Source: Alteromonas abrolhosensis
Lineage (GTDB): Bacteria; Pseudomonadota; Gammaproteobacteria; Enterobacterales; Alteromonadaceae
DNA length: 64,000 nt
NCBI RefSeq assembly: GCF_001953635.1
Contig: NZ_MEJH01000010.1
Span: 62,001-126,000, forward strand
Direction: 5' to 3'
Shown: in pieces, positions 19,516 to 28,973 of the stretch
Numbering within the stretch: position 1 is the stretch's first letter
Layout of the letters: each line of letters begins with the position of its first letter
The notes under the pieces: generated by a model
Told to the model about the DNA's origin: nothing
What the model saw: only the letters and a program-made list of their open reading frames with translations
The model's database searches: none
Made by a program: the position numbers and the translations under genes

Positions 19516-21168
19516 TCAGATGGATTCTACTTTAGCCAAGGAAACAGGCTGCCCCTCGTGAGCAGCTTTAATAAATTCAGCAGCGCGCTCAGCAATCATA
19601 ACCGTAGGCGCATTCGTATTTCCGCCAATTAAGCTGGGCATCACTGAGGCATCTACGACTCTAAGGCCTGCAACACCTCTAACCCGTAATTGATTGTCTA
19701 CTACCGCCATCTCATCATCATCGCTGCCCATTTTGCACGTACCAATTGGGTGATAAATGGTTTCAGCACGCTCGCGTAAAAATTCTAAAATTTCTTCATC
19801 TGTTTGTGCATCATCTCCGGGGTACAGCTCACTACCTTGGAACTTGTCGAAGTCTGGTGCAGATAGCAGCTTACGGGCAATGCGCACGCCTTCAATCATG
19901 ACCTGCTGATCCTCTTGGGCAGATAAATAATTTGGGTCAATAAGTGCCTGATCCGCAGGATGGTTGCTCTGAAGTGTGATAGTGCCGCGGCTTTTGGGAT
20001 ATAGACAGCAAACGTGCAGGCCATAACCATAGCCAAATGCCAGCTGTCTGCCATGATCGTTGAGGATCGCGGGTAGGAAATGGAACTGAATGTCAGGGCC
20101 ATGTTTAGCTAAGCTTGAGCTAACAAAGCCACCGGCTTCAGCTATGTTAGATGAAAAAATACCTTTGCGCTTAAACGCATAGTCTGCGGTGGCTTTTACG
20201 TAGGAAGGCAATGCTCCCAACGCAACGGCATAGCCCTCTCTGGCCTTACAGGTGTACTGCACTATTGCATCGAGGTGATCTTGTAGATTTTGACCAACCC
20301 CCGGCAGCTCTTTTTGAACGAAAATACCTTTATCTTCAAGCTCTGCTCTTGGGCCTATACCCGATAACATCAACAGTTGGGGGGAATTAATCGCGCCACC
20401 ACAAAGAATAACTTCACATTTTGCAAAGTAGCGGTTCACCGCACCCTTTTCACGAACCTGAACGCCAATAGCACGTCCTTCTTTTAGCAACACTTTTTCT
20501 GCCGCAACTCGTGTAAGTACCGTTAAATTATTGCGATGCTTAGCCTGACTTAGATACCCCTTCGCCGTTGAACAACGCTGCCCATTTGCTTGCGTGACAT
20601 GGTAGTAACCTAGCCCTTCCCTATCGTCTCGGTTGAAGTCTTCAAGCTGCTTATAACCGGCAAACGAGGCAGAGTTTACAAATGCGTCTGAAAGCACGCT
20701 GGTATGTCTTAGCTTACTAACGTTTAACGGGCCGCCTGTACCGTGGAATTCGTCAGCACCTTCTTCGAAATTCTCAGACCGTTTAAAGTAGGGCAACACG
20801 TCATCAAATGACCAACCTTCAGCCCCCTCTTCATTAGCCCAGCGATCATAGTCTTCTTTCTGCCCGCGAATATAGCACATAGCATTAACAGAGCTGCTTC
20901 CCCCTAAGGTTTTGCCTCTAGGCCAAAATAGCTCCCGGTCATACATTTCTTTTTGCGGCGCCGTATGATATCCCCAACCAATACCTTCAAACCTACTGAG
21001 CAAAGACAAGCCAAACGGGATGTGAATAAGCGGATTAGTATCTCTAGAGCCAGCTTCAAGTAGCAAAATATCTAAAGCGGGGTTTTCCGATAAACGTGTG
21101 GCAAGCACAGCGCCCGCAGAACCTCCACCAACAATGATGTAATCGTATTTGCTAAGTACTTCGCTCAT
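19516..21168 (-). CDS. GMC family FAD-dependent oxidoreductase (choline/alcohol dehydrogenase type)
   Basis: The protein has 550 residues. It opens with the FAD-binding YIIVGGGSAGAVLATRLSE and LLLEAGSRDTNPLIHIP, then the GMC signature WPRGKTLGGSSSVNAM. The C terminus has HPIGTCKMG with the catalytic His, and VVDASVMPSLIGGNTNAPTVMIAE. Members include choline dehydrogenase (BetA) and alcohol dehydrogenases such as AlkJ. No betaine genes are next to it, so an aliphatic alcohol is as likely as choline. It is transcribed singly between two intergenic regions. I assign no specific symbol. Confidence 0.88.
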   Translation of the reverse strand: MSEVLSKYDYIIVGGGSAGAVLATRLSENPALDILLLEAGSRDTNPLIHIPFGLSLLSRFEGIGWGYHTAPQKEMYDRELFWPRGKTLGGSSSVNAMCYIRGQKEDYDRWANEEGAEGWSFDDVLPYFKRSENFEEGADEFHGTGGPLNVSKLRHTSVLSDAFVNSASFAGYKQLEDFNRDDREGLGYYHVTQANGQRCSTAKGYLSQAKHRNNLTVLTRVAAEKVLLKEGRAIGVQVREKGAVNRYFAKCEVILCGGAINSPQLLMLSGIGPRAELEDKGIFVQKELPGVGQNLQDHLDAIVQYTCKAREGYAVALGALPSYVKATADYAFKRKGIFSSNIAEAGGFVSSSLAKHGPDIQFHFLPAILNDHGRQLAFGYGYGLHVCCLYPKSRGTITLQSNHPADQALIDPNYLSAQEDQQVMIEGVRIARKLLSAPDFDKFQGSELYPGDDAQTDEEILEFLRERAETIYHPIGTCKMGSDDDEMAVVDNQLRVRGVAGLRVVDASVMPSLIGGNTNAPTVMIAERAAEFIKAAHEGQPVSLAKVESI

Positions 21169-21381
21169 TTCGCCGACTCCTTGAGGGCAAGACTATCAAC
21201 ATGTTAATAAAACGTTGTGGTACGACCAGATTACCAAACAATACTTCGCCAAGAAAAGACTTAAATTGTAAGATTTAAAAAATCTAATATTCCTGATAAC
21301 TTAGGTGCTATATCGGTACCGAACAGTGCCACAGTGAAATCAGCGTGTTACCGCCTAATGCTATTAGGCTAAGAATAAAAT

Positions 21382-22107
21382 TTGCCCAGTAACCTATCGT
21401 TTAAAGACCAATGTAAAGTGTACCTCGCACAGTGGCTTGTGAAGTGGGGTAAGCTAACACATGACGATTTCACGCAGTCAGAACTGCAAAATTTAGTAAA
21501 AGATAGCTTTCCCTACGCGTTTACGTTTGACATCCCAATTGGAACGGGGTCAGTAAACGTGCTCGAAGGTAACATCACACTGGATAGCAAAAACAATCGC
21601 ATTGGCCTTCAGTGTCTTGCATCATTAAAGGTTGTTGTGGCATCAACCACAATTTACCGCGCTCACGTGGTATTTACCGCTTCGGCCTCGCCACATTATG
21701 ACAAGAATATGAGTACCCTCTACTTAACCCAGTTTTCCACCGACAGTGTGACCTTAGTTAATGATGATTACGCACTGATTAAAGACAGCCAATTTTTACT
21801 CACACAATTTTTTCCGAAAAGCGTTAATAGCTTGCTTGGTGGCTCATTGAAGTCTGCGCTTTCTCTGTTTAGTGCGGGCACATCAGACTTAGCATCAGAC
21901 TATCTAAAGCTGTACTTATCGGGCTCCAAACAAGCTGTGTTGGACTACCACATCCCACATATTCACAACGCTATAAAAAAGCAAATTACGCAAGAAGCGT
22001 TGAGCCATACCATGCGCGACGACCATTGGCGCGAAGTGCTATTTTCAAAGCTCGGACAAAACGTTCGCGTAGAGGACAACGTTCTGCGCTTTTATCTCGT
22101 CGAGTAA
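21382..22107 (+). CDS. hypothetical protein, possibly an outer-surface lipid-binding-like fold
   Basis: I do not recognise this 241-residue protein with confidence. The start is a TTG at 21382 with no convincing ribosome site, so the true start may differ. There is no lipobox or clear signal peptide. The middle is beta-rich (GSVNVLEGNITLD, TIYRAHVVFTASASP) and the second half helical, vaguely like DUF1439/YceB-type proteins, which are lipoproteins, so that resemblance is weak. It converges on the WS/DGAT gene 20 bases away. Confidence 0.6.
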   Translation: MPSNLSFKDQCKVYLAQWLVKWGKLTHDDFTQSELQNLVKDSFPYAFTFDIPIGTGSVNVLEGNITLDSKNNRIGLQCLASLKVVVASTTIYRAHVVFTASASPHYDKNMSTLYLTQFSTDSVTLVNDDYALIKDSQFLLTQFFPKSVNSLLGGSLKSALSLFSAGTSDLASDYLKLYLSGSKQAVLDYHIPHIHNAIKKQITQEALSHTMRDDHWREVLFSKLGQNVRVEDNVLRFYLVE

Positions 22108-22127
22108 TAAGGGGTTACGCACAATGC

Positions 22128-23567
22128 CTAGTGGTCTGAAACAATTGAAACGGGCATGGTATCGACCTGCTCGCCTATATCATCAATATTCAGTCTAGGG
22201 TCATCCACACTCGCTTCCAGCATGTCGAACGCTTCTTTGACGTACCGTGCTAGCGGCTGTAGCGACTCAATATTTTTATTGCAGCACACCAAGCCCACAT
22301 TTGCCGTCCCTGCATAGGTCATAAGTGTGATATTTACCCCACCGCCAGGCGTCATCGTAGAAATGGGATAACAGGCCAATAGTTCGGCGTCTTTCAGGTA
22401 GCGAGTATCTTTTGGCCCAGGTACATTTGAAATTAAGATGTTGGCTATAGGTTTTACCACACTGGAAAGTCTCAACCATTCAAATACCAGCGCAAGTGAT
22501 TGTATTACAATGGTGTAGCCGCTGAAGGCTGCAGGTCGCGCGTGTTGAGCCGCATGTTTTACTATACGGTGATTTACAACAATTTGGCGCAATCTGAGAT
22601 AAGGGTCAGTTTCACCGTGAGCAAGCTGCACCGGTACGATGGCAATTTTATTGCCAGTGGTTTTCTCTCCGGGTTTGCGCAAATTAATTGGCATGTTGGT
22701 AAATAGCGCCTTTTTAAATACTTGACCATGATCCTGAAGTAATTTATGCACTCCAATATCAAACGCGCAGAGCAAAACCTCATTAGCCGTGGAGCGTGTA
22801 CGTCTTGCAAGTGCTTTCACCCGCTTGAAGTCCAAATCCATGGTCGCCACTGCCCTGCCCGCTTTTACTTGCCCGGTCAGCACGGTTTTCGTGCCGGTAA
22901 AAGGCACAGGCATGTAATGCGGATTAACACGCAGTACTTTCATGAATATACGGATAAAGATAATAAGTAAGTCGAGTGCGGTTTTAAGTGCGTAACCTAC
23001 TCCCACTAAGCGCTTGTAAAAGCTCACAGGCTCCCTGCGCCTATGCCGAAGCCGCTTCACTGCCCAAACGGGGGTAAACTTAGTTTCGTGAGAATTTGAT
23101 ACATAGCCCGCCTGGAACCAGCGTACCAAGGTTGCCCCGTCACCATACATATGGTGAACGCGTGCATATATAGCAAACGTCTCGCTTTTATCGTCAAAAA
23201 TAAAGTGGTATTGCCATAGCGGTTTATCAGGATCTAACCGAGAAGCGTGTAATCGTGCTACAAACCCGTCTAACGCCTCGCGGTTAGTGACATCAGCCAC
23301 ACGATGAATTTGAACGTGATAATCCATGTTGAGCTTCTTTACTGGCACAAACCCAACCGGATAACCCAACACTGTTTTTACTGCACAGCTAAATGGCGAT
23401 GTAGCGCGGGCAAAGCTTCTTATTTCTTGAAATAACTGGGGAACATATTCAGTGCTCTTTGCCCCTTTTGGAATGGCAAGAAGTTGTAAGCAAGCTACGT
23501 GTTTCGGATTTTCATCTGACTCTGTTATCCAAAATGACTTATCTAAGAAACTAAGCGTTTTTGCCAT
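22128..23567 (-). CDS. wax ester synthase / acyl-CoA:diacylglycerol acyltransferase (WS/DGAT)
   Basis: This 479-residue protein matches the bacterial WS/DGAT family. The catalytic HHxxxDG motif is present as HHMYGDG (H138, H139, D143), with LDPDKPLWQ before it and the C-terminal NVPGP and GGGVNITLMTYAG-like segments that mark the family. These enzymes esterify acyl-CoA to a fatty alcohol or to diacylglycerol, forming storage wax esters or triacylglycerol at the membrane. It is preceded by a good AAGGA ribosome site and lies ten bases past the TetR gene stop, so they form an operon. Confidence 0.92.
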   Translation of the reverse strand: MAKTLSFLDKSFWITESDENPKHVACLQLLAIPKGAKSTEYVPQLFQEIRSFARATSPFSCAVKTVLGYPVGFVPVKKLNMDYHVQIHRVADVTNREALDGFVARLHASRLDPDKPLWQYHFIFDDKSETFAIYARVHHMYGDGATLVRWFQAGYVSNSHETKFTPVWAVKRLRHRRREPVSFYKRLVGVGYALKTALDLLIIFIRIFMKVLRVNPHYMPVPFTGTKTVLTGQVKAGRAVATMDLDFKRVKALARRTRSTANEVLLCAFDIGVHKLLQDHGQVFKKALFTNMPINLRKPGEKTTGNKIAIVPVQLAHGETDPYLRLRQIVVNHRIVKHAAQHARPAAFSGYTIVIQSLALVFEWLRLSSVVKPIANILISNVPGPKDTRYLKDAELLACYPISTMTPGGGVNITLMTYAGTANVGLVCCNKNIESLQPLARYVKEAFDMLEASVDDPRLNIDDIGEQVDTMPVSIVSDH

Positions 23568-23577
23568 TGCTATTCCT

Positions 23578-24243
23578 TTATGCGAAGTCTAAGGGGGACG
23601 GGGTTGCTGCATCTCTCATAAAGTCGTGAGAATGTAGCATTTGTTCTAGTTGGTGCTTTTGTTCATCAGACAGTGCCAATCTGGGAAGAACACTAACCAT
23701 CATCAATGACAGGGCATGATAACGCTGCATTTCGCTGTCCATATGACTGTTTAATTCGTCAAACTGGCATGATTGAGTAATTATTAACGACATTAAGTCG
23801 ACCAGCAGTGCCCTATCTGCTTTTGAGGCAACGAGAACGTTACGCCTTGATAATGAGTCGAAGAGAAAGGCGAGTTGCTTGTTTAGACTGGATAATATGT
23901 GCTGTCTGGGCCGGACGATACTGGGATACTTTTCCGCCAAATCAGCAGGACTTCGATAGAAAAAGCGGAACACATGAATACTATCAATAAGCAGAAATAG
24001 GTAATACATGATTTCTTCTGGATGCAGCGTGTCGAGTTTTTCTCGATTTAGCATCTTCTGCATTTGTTGTTCATGCATTTTCATTAATGCGCTTACTAAA
24101 CTGTCTTTACCCTTAAAGTGGTAATAAAGATTACCTGGGCTGATATCTAACTCGACGGCAATATCAACACTGGTTACGGTGTTCTCACCATGTTCGTTAA
24201 ATAGCGTTAAGGCGGTGAGTAATATTTTCTGCGCAGTTTTCAT
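23578..24243 (-). CDS. TetR family transcriptional regulator (upstream of WS/DGAT)
   Basis: The protein has 221 residues. Its N-terminal helix-turn-helix reads NTVTSVDIAVELDISPGNLYYHFKGKDSLVSALM. A C-terminal helical ligand domain follows (HVFRFFYRSPADLAEKYPSIV), of the type annotated as TetR regulators with a DUF-type C-terminal region in lipid-related operons. It is the first gene of a two-gene operon with WS/DGAT, so it probably regulates its own operon in response to a lipid. No obvious palindrome is seen in the short gap to DUF445. Confidence 0.85.
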   Translation of the reverse strand: MKTAQKILLTALTLFNEHGENTVTSVDIAVELDISPGNLYYHFKGKDSLVSALMKMHEQQMQKMLNREKLDTLHPEEIMYYLFLLIDSIHVFRFFYRSPADLAEKYPSIVRPRQHILSSLNKQLAFLFDSLSRRNVLVASKADRALLVDLMSLIITQSCQFDELNSHMDSEMQRYHALSLMMVSVLPRLALSDEQKHQLEQMLHSHDFMRDAATPSPLDFA

Positions 24244-24297
24244 AATTTAAACCAATCCTTTGCCAACCCTGTGCGATATTCTTGGCCTATCAAAAAA

Positions 24298-25506
24298 TTA
24301 CATAAACACCAAATAGAGTTGGGCAAACCCTGCTAACATACCTAAAATAGCCCCCGTTACGATGAGTTTCCACTCATCCTGCTGATAAGCAGGCCGCAAA
24401 ACACCTTCAAATTCTTCAACAGTTAACGCCTGCATGCGCTCACTCAAATCGTGCCCTACTTGCAATGCGTTATTGGCGTAATCGAAGGCATAAAGCAGAT
24501 ATTTATCTGAATTATCAAAGATCTGACGCACTGCTAACGCTTTCATTTTATGATAATTCTCTGAACCAACGCCTAGTGCGAAGTACGGCTGAGCGATGGC
24601 AACATAGCGTTCAATCGCGTCATTAACGTGAAGCTCAATGAGCTCCAAGAGCTGCGCAGAGCCCGAACCGTGCAAAATAACGTGAGTGATATTTTTGGGC
24701 GTGATCAACTTCTTCTCTATGATGGTTGAATACACTTCAGAAACTTCTTTCTGACGCTTTAAAAACATTCCCTGAATGGTAATCGGCCCTAGCTTCCTTG
24801 GACGTTTGGGTTCGAATATGATTTTAATAGCAATCCAGTTGGTGGCGTAGCCGACGAGCAAGCCTCCTAACGGTAAAATCCACCACGCCTGATAGAAATA
24901 CCAAAGCAGCATAGTAGGTAAACCGAACAAGAAGCCAAAATAGAACCCTGAACGCACAATAAACGGAAACTCTTTGCTGCCTGCAGTTAAGAAGATTTCG
25001 TTAACAAGCTCAGGCGCATTAACGAGTTGTTCTACAACCAGCTCTTTAATATCTAAAATTTCAGATACGTTGTGCTGAAAGTCGTCCACCATTTTGTGAA
25101 CCACATTCGGGATATCGTTTTCGATACGTTGATAGACTAAATTTTTTCCCTGAACAGGCAGAGCCGCCCAAAGCTGAGGGGCAGATTCTGCCATAACGTC
25201 ATTAACGACTTTACGAACAACCTGACTTAGCCGACGCTCGATTGCCTTGGTTAACTCGTCAGCATCTAATCGCTGCGCTAACTCCTCAACACTAAGCAAT
25301 TTGCCCAATACGAGCTCAACCTCAATTTCTGCCATTTGTCGACGCTTCGCTGGAATAAGTCCCTGCCATCCTAAGAATGGTTTAATGCCAACGAACTCAA
25401 TGGGGTAAAACATCATCTTTACCGCCAAATAGTTGGTTAGCCACCCAACAATAGCGCTAATTAGAGGAATTGATAGCAGACTTAGCGTTTCAAAGTTCCA
25501 TTCCAT
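24298..25506 (-). CDS. DUF445 family membrane protein
   Basis: The protein has 402 residues. It has the DUF445 (YjiN/YheB-like) signature GWLTNYLAVKMMFYPIEF near the start, repeated as NWIAIKIIFEPKRPRKLGPITIQGMFLKRQKEVSEVYS in the middle. Membrane segments lie at the N terminus, around 205-245, and at the C terminus (LIVTGAILGMLAGFAQLYLVFM). The function of this family is unknown. The start ATG lacks a clear ribosome site. It lies 54 bases from the TetR-WS/DGAT operon on the same strand, so it may be co-transcribed upstream of it. Confidence 0.85.
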   Translation of the reverse strand: MEWNFETLSLLSIPLISAIVGWLTNYLAVKMMFYPIEFVGIKPFLGWQGLIPAKRRQMAEIEVELVLGKLLSVEELAQRLDADELTKAIERRLSQVVRKVVNDVMAESAPQLWAALPVQGKNLVYQRIENDIPNVVHKMVDDFQHNVSEILDIKELVVEQLVNAPELVNEIFLTAGSKEFPFIVRSGFYFGFLFGLPTMLLWYFYQAWWILPLGGLLVGYATNWIAIKIIFEPKRPRKLGPITIQGMFLKRQKEVSEVYSTIIEKKLITPKNITHVILHGSGSAQLLELIELHVNDAIERYVAIAQPYFALGVGSENYHKMKALAVRQIFDNSDKYLLYAFDYANNALQVGHDLSERMQALTVEEFEGVLRPAYQQDEWKLIVTGAILGMLAGFAQLYLVFM

Positions 25507-25906
25507 ACTACGAACAAGGGGTCCAATTTATTATTTTCTCCTTCAGGCTACTGAGTGCTTATGAAATGGTCAATGTAAAAAGTGAATTTAGTGCTAATTG
25601 TTGATTGAAAACAACCAAATGAAAGTCTAAAAAGTAGAATATAAAGCCTAGCCCTATGTACCGTTGGTACATCGAATTTAATATTAGCAAACGATTAGGT
25701 AGTGAATTCTAAATTTACGCCATACACTCAAAATAGCGAAGTTGTAGCGCTCTGGCGCCGTGTTTTACCTATGCGCTTTTGGTGATGTAGGTGACTTAAG
25801 AGCGGCGCTTTGCATGTAAATTATCGTTTTAGAGATAGTTTTTCGGCCTGGTCACTTGTTAAGAGTAAAACCAATAGCTCTCGTCAATCAAAGATAGGTA
25901 CTCGTC
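25507..25906. other. divergent intergenic region between DUF445 and patatin lipase
   Basis: These 400 bases hold the promoters for the two divergent genes. The only conspicuous element is the palindrome at 25656-25672. The patatin ribosome site is AGGTA near 25893. No open reading frame looks genuine. Confidence 0.5.
25656..25672. promoter_or_regulatory. palindrome ATGTACC-N3-GGTACAT, candidate operator
   Basis: A perfect seven-base inverted repeat with a three-base centre (GTT) lies about 150 bases upstream of DUF445 and 235 bases upstream of the patatin gene. It could control both genes. The cognate regulator is unknown. Confidence 0.5.
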
Positions 25907-27367
25907 ATGGCAGTATTCGACTTGCGGTTAAAAAAGCTTGAACATGAAATAGAACATGCGAGCAATTATGATGAATATGAAGCTGCGTGCTTGGCACACG
26001 ATGCGTTATCAGGTGCTGACGAGTGGAAGGCCGAAGATGCTAGCGATGATTACGACTATAAACTTATCCGCAAGCGCGTTCAGCGCTTACAACTAGCCAG
26101 AGGCAAAGGCGATTTACATGCTCTTATGTCAATTCTTCATGAGGGACTGCACGGCAACCTTGGCAATATTGCAAATCCCGTATTGCTAACCCAGTGTAAA
26201 ATTGGCACAAAATACCTGATTGAACAATTTATCGATGAAGTCATCTTAGCGTTAGAGCAAATTTATCACGCCGATGAACAACACGTCGATTTTTACGAAA
26301 AGCTGTCTTTTTTCGAAGAAACCGCGCATGCGTTTGGCCGCAGTTGCCTCATGTTATCGGGTGGCGCAGGTTTGGGCTTTTTCCATGCTGGTGTAGTGAA
26401 ATCACTTAATGAAAAGAATTTGCTACCCACCGTAGTGTCTGGCTCTAGTGCAGGTTCAATCATTGCGGCCATGTTAGGTACACGCAATCACGACCAGCTT
26501 TTGGAAGCACTAAGCGCAGAGTTTATTTACGAGACTTTCAAACACTGGCGAAGCTTCGCTGGGCTTGGAAAAAAAGGGCTATTTGATAGTTCAGTGCTTG
26601 AGAATGCACTTATAGAACTGTTCGACCTCACTACCTTCGAAGAAGCGTTCAAGAAAACGGGACGGCACATTACCGTCACGGTTTCTCCTGCTGACCTACA
26701 TCAGCATTCACGGTTGTTAAATGCTAAGACGTCACCGAATGCGATTATTACTCAAGCGGTACGTGCATCTTGTGCAGTTCCTATTATTTTTAGCCCTGTG
26801 CAGCTCAGAGCGAAAACCCCATCAGGTGATATTGTACCCTACATCCCTAATCGTCGATTTGCTGATGGTTCACTTATGGCAGACCTTCCATTCGAGCGTT
26901 TAGCAAGGCTATATGGTGTAAACCACAGTATCGTAAGTCAGACTAACCCTCTGGCCGTTCCGTTTATTTCGTCTAACGGTATTGACCCTAATTCTCTTTG
27001 GGATATGTCAGCGCGTCATCTTGGTCAACTGGCAAAAACCAACAGTATTTTTGCCATAGATATTATTGAACGATTGACCGGAAATAAGAGTGCTAAACTG
27101 GCTATTCACAAAGTACGCTCTATCATTGATCAGCAGTATGTAGGCAACATCAATATTTTACCCAAGCGTCAAATAAGAAATTTATCGCAGGTTTTATCTA
27201 ATCCGACCCGTGAAAGCATAAATCAGTTGATTGTTAGTGGCGAACAGGCATCATGGCCGCAACTTCATGTTATTAAAAGAAATACCAAAATTAGCGAAAA
27301 TTTACGGTATCATTTAGGTCAATTGAAAAAACGTGAGGCAGTAGAGCTAGGACATGTTGTTAGATAA
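25907..27367 (+). CDS. patatin-like phospholipase/triacylglycerol lipase with DUF3336
   Basis: The protein of 486 residues combines an N-terminal DUF3336-like helical region (about 1-140) with a patatin domain. The glycine-rich oxyanion loop is SGGAGLGFFHAG (about 151-162), the nucleophile motif is GSSAG with S181, and the dyad Asp is D320 in RRFADGSL. This arrangement resembles the yeast TGL3/4/5 lipid-droplet lipases and their bacterial relatives, so triacylglycerol or phospholipid hydrolysis is likely. There is no signal peptide. It sits 77 bases before a GTG-started gene on the same strand. Confidence 0.88.
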   Translation: MAVFDLRLKKLEHEIEHASNYDEYEAACLAHDALSGADEWKAEDASDDYDYKLIRKRVQRLQLARGKGDLHALMSILHEGLHGNLGNIANPVLLTQCKIGTKYLIEQFIDEVILALEQIYHADEQHVDFYEKLSFFEETAHAFGRSCLMLSGGAGLGFFHAGVVKSLNEKNLLPTVVSGSSAGSIIAAMLGTRNHDQLLEALSAEFIYETFKHWRSFAGLGKKGLFDSSVLENALIELFDLTTFEEAFKKTGRHITVTVSPADLHQHSRLLNAKTSPNAIITQAVRASCAVPIIFSPVQLRAKTPSGDIVPYIPNRRFADGSLMADLPFERLARLYGVNHSIVSQTNPLAVPFISSNGIDPNSLWDMSARHLGQLAKTNSIFAIDIIERLTGNKSAKLAIHKVRSIIDQQYVGNINILPKRQIRNLSQVLSNPTRESINQLIVSGEQASWPQLHVIKRNTKISENLRYHLGQLKKREAVELGHVVR

Positions 27368-27444
27368 CGTGTGCGGCGCTTGTTCTGTCTTGAATTGCTT
27401 ATAAAAAGTAAGGGCAATTCACAGCATCATTTGAAAGGAAAACG

Positions 27445-28878
27445 GTGAGCGCACAAAGCCAAAACCCCGACAGCATTTACACGCAGCAAGTAAAACAACT
27501 TATCAATATGATTTATCCTCAAGAAACGGGCTACGGCTCGGTATTTGAGGATGCGAGTCACTATTTTTCACTTACGCCCTCCCTTGAGCAGCACATTGAA
27601 GATTTAAAAGCTCAACTCAAGAAAATTGAAGGCAGCAAAGACAAGGAAGTGCTTGCAGAGCAACTCGCCAAACAGATAAAAAATAGCTCCGAAAAGCTCG
27701 AGGAAGAGCGTTTAGCAAGACTTGATAGGCTTGACGCTGTAAGTACCAAAATCATTGAGCTTTGTGAAGGCGACAATTGGCAAGAAACACAGCAGTTAAG
27801 TGCAAAGCTACTTGGCACTCTTATGCTGCTTACACGGGGCCCTGAGGGTAACTTTGCGCGTGTCCATATGCGCCTCAAACCTCTTTATAAAGCCGTACTC
27901 ACTTTACGCTTAGTTGATAGGCTGTTAGAGCACGATACGATTGCTCACAAGTATCTGTCGAAATATCGCGAAGCAGCCTCCCGCTTTCGTGGAAACCGTT
28001 ACTGGCGCGACAAGTGGAAGATTGAACTTGGACGCCCGCTTATTACCGCAGCTCTACTTCAAGACATTGGGTTACAAAGCCCCGCCGCACTCACCATTTT
28101 AAAAGGCGAAAATGGCGATTTAGACGAATTCCGTTTGTTAGACGAGTCTCAGCGAAAAGACTTGCTGAAACTGAACTACCACTTTACCTTAAAGTACTTG
28201 ACCGAGGGGCTAGGATTGCCCAATTACGTAGGGAATGACAAGGAAGAAAGAGACCGTTTTATTCAAACTCATAAAGACGCGAACGAATTTTTACAACAAC
28301 TGGTAAAAGATGCGTTTGTATCAAAGACAGGCCTGGGTGAGATTGTAAAAATCCCTCAAATTTATGTGTCGATTGTACTTTCAACTAAATCTGATTACTC
28401 GCGAATGTCGCTGCCTAAAGGCTATATGCTTATTGAACAGCTGTCTAAAAAAGGCGGGTTAAATAAACAGTTAGCTCAGGACTTTGTTGAGCTTGTGGGA
28501 TACTTCCCGCAAGGGTTCGGTATTACGTTTATACCTGTTAATGAAAACGGTCAGGAAAAAGACCAGTATGAATGTGCAATAGTTATTGGGCTTAACCCTG
28601 TTAACCCGGCAGAGCCGCTATGCAAAGTGGTAACTAGAAACAACAAGTACATCACTGGTGGTGGTCAAGAAGTTATTCCTAAAGGAAGAAATTTATACTT
28701 CCCTGCGAATCGAAAGAAGCTTATGCGCGTAGGAAAAGACCGACTTACCGAAATTATGAGCCAGCTTTCGAGTAACTTTACGCCAGATTCACTGGACGAT
28801 TTAGTACCAAGCTTTTGGGAACCACACGACTTTTTTGGATTTAAAAAACACCAGAACTTATGGACAAAAAACAAGTAG
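27445..28878 (+). CDS. protein with degenerate HD-GYP-like domain
   Basis: The start is GTG at 27445 behind AAAGGAAA. An N-terminal coiled coil (about 42-95) precedes a helical domain. Between about 205 and 375 the sequence has the rhythm of an HD-GYP domain: LLQDIGL where HDIGK is expected, HFTLKYLTEGLGLP like the second metal helix, KIPQIYVSIVLSTKSDYSRMSLPKGYMLI-like spacing over the DxxxAxxxxRxY region, and FVELVGYFPQGFGITFIP matching the closing motif. The metal-binding HD and GYP signatures are missing, so it should not cleave cyclic di-GMP; a binding or scaffold role is inferred. It follows the patatin gene closely. Confidence 0.6.
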   Translation: MSAQSQNPDSIYTQQVKQLINMIYPQETGYGSVFEDASHYFSLTPSLEQHIEDLKAQLKKIEGSKDKEVLAEQLAKQIKNSSEKLEEERLARLDRLDAVSTKIIELCEGDNWQETQQLSAKLLGTLMLLTRGPEGNFARVHMRLKPLYKAVLTLRLVDRLLEHDTIAHKYLSKYREAASRFRGNRYWRDKWKIELGRPLITAALLQDIGLQSPAALTILKGENGDLDEFRLLDESQRKDLLKLNYHFTLKYLTEGLGLPNYVGNDKEERDRFIQTHKDANEFLQQLVKDAFVSKTGLGEIVKIPQIYVSIVLSTKSDYSRMSLPKGYMLIEQLSKKGGLNKQLAQDFVELVGYFPQGFGITFIPVNENGQEKDQYECAIVIGLNPVNPAEPLCKVVTRNNKYITGGGQEVIPKGRNLYFPANRKKLMRVGKDRLTEIMSQLSSNFTPDSLDDLVPSFWEPHDFFGFKKHQNLWTKNK

Positions 28879-28890
28879 TGAGAATCACGC

Positions 28891-28945
28891 AATAAAAAGC
28901 AAGCTAACGCTGTGAGCCGCCTCACAATCAAGCTTGCTTTTTTAT
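28891..28945. terminator. long bidirectional terminator
   Basis: An outer stem AATAAAAAGCAAGCT / AGCTTGCTTTTTTATT encloses an inner TGTGAG-CCGC-CTCACA hairpin. A and T tracts flank both sides, so it can end the HD-GYP-like gene on the plus strand and the phasin-like gene on the minus strand. Confidence 0.8.
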
Positions 28946-28973
28946 TGTGCAGTGTTTCTAAACTAAAATTTGT

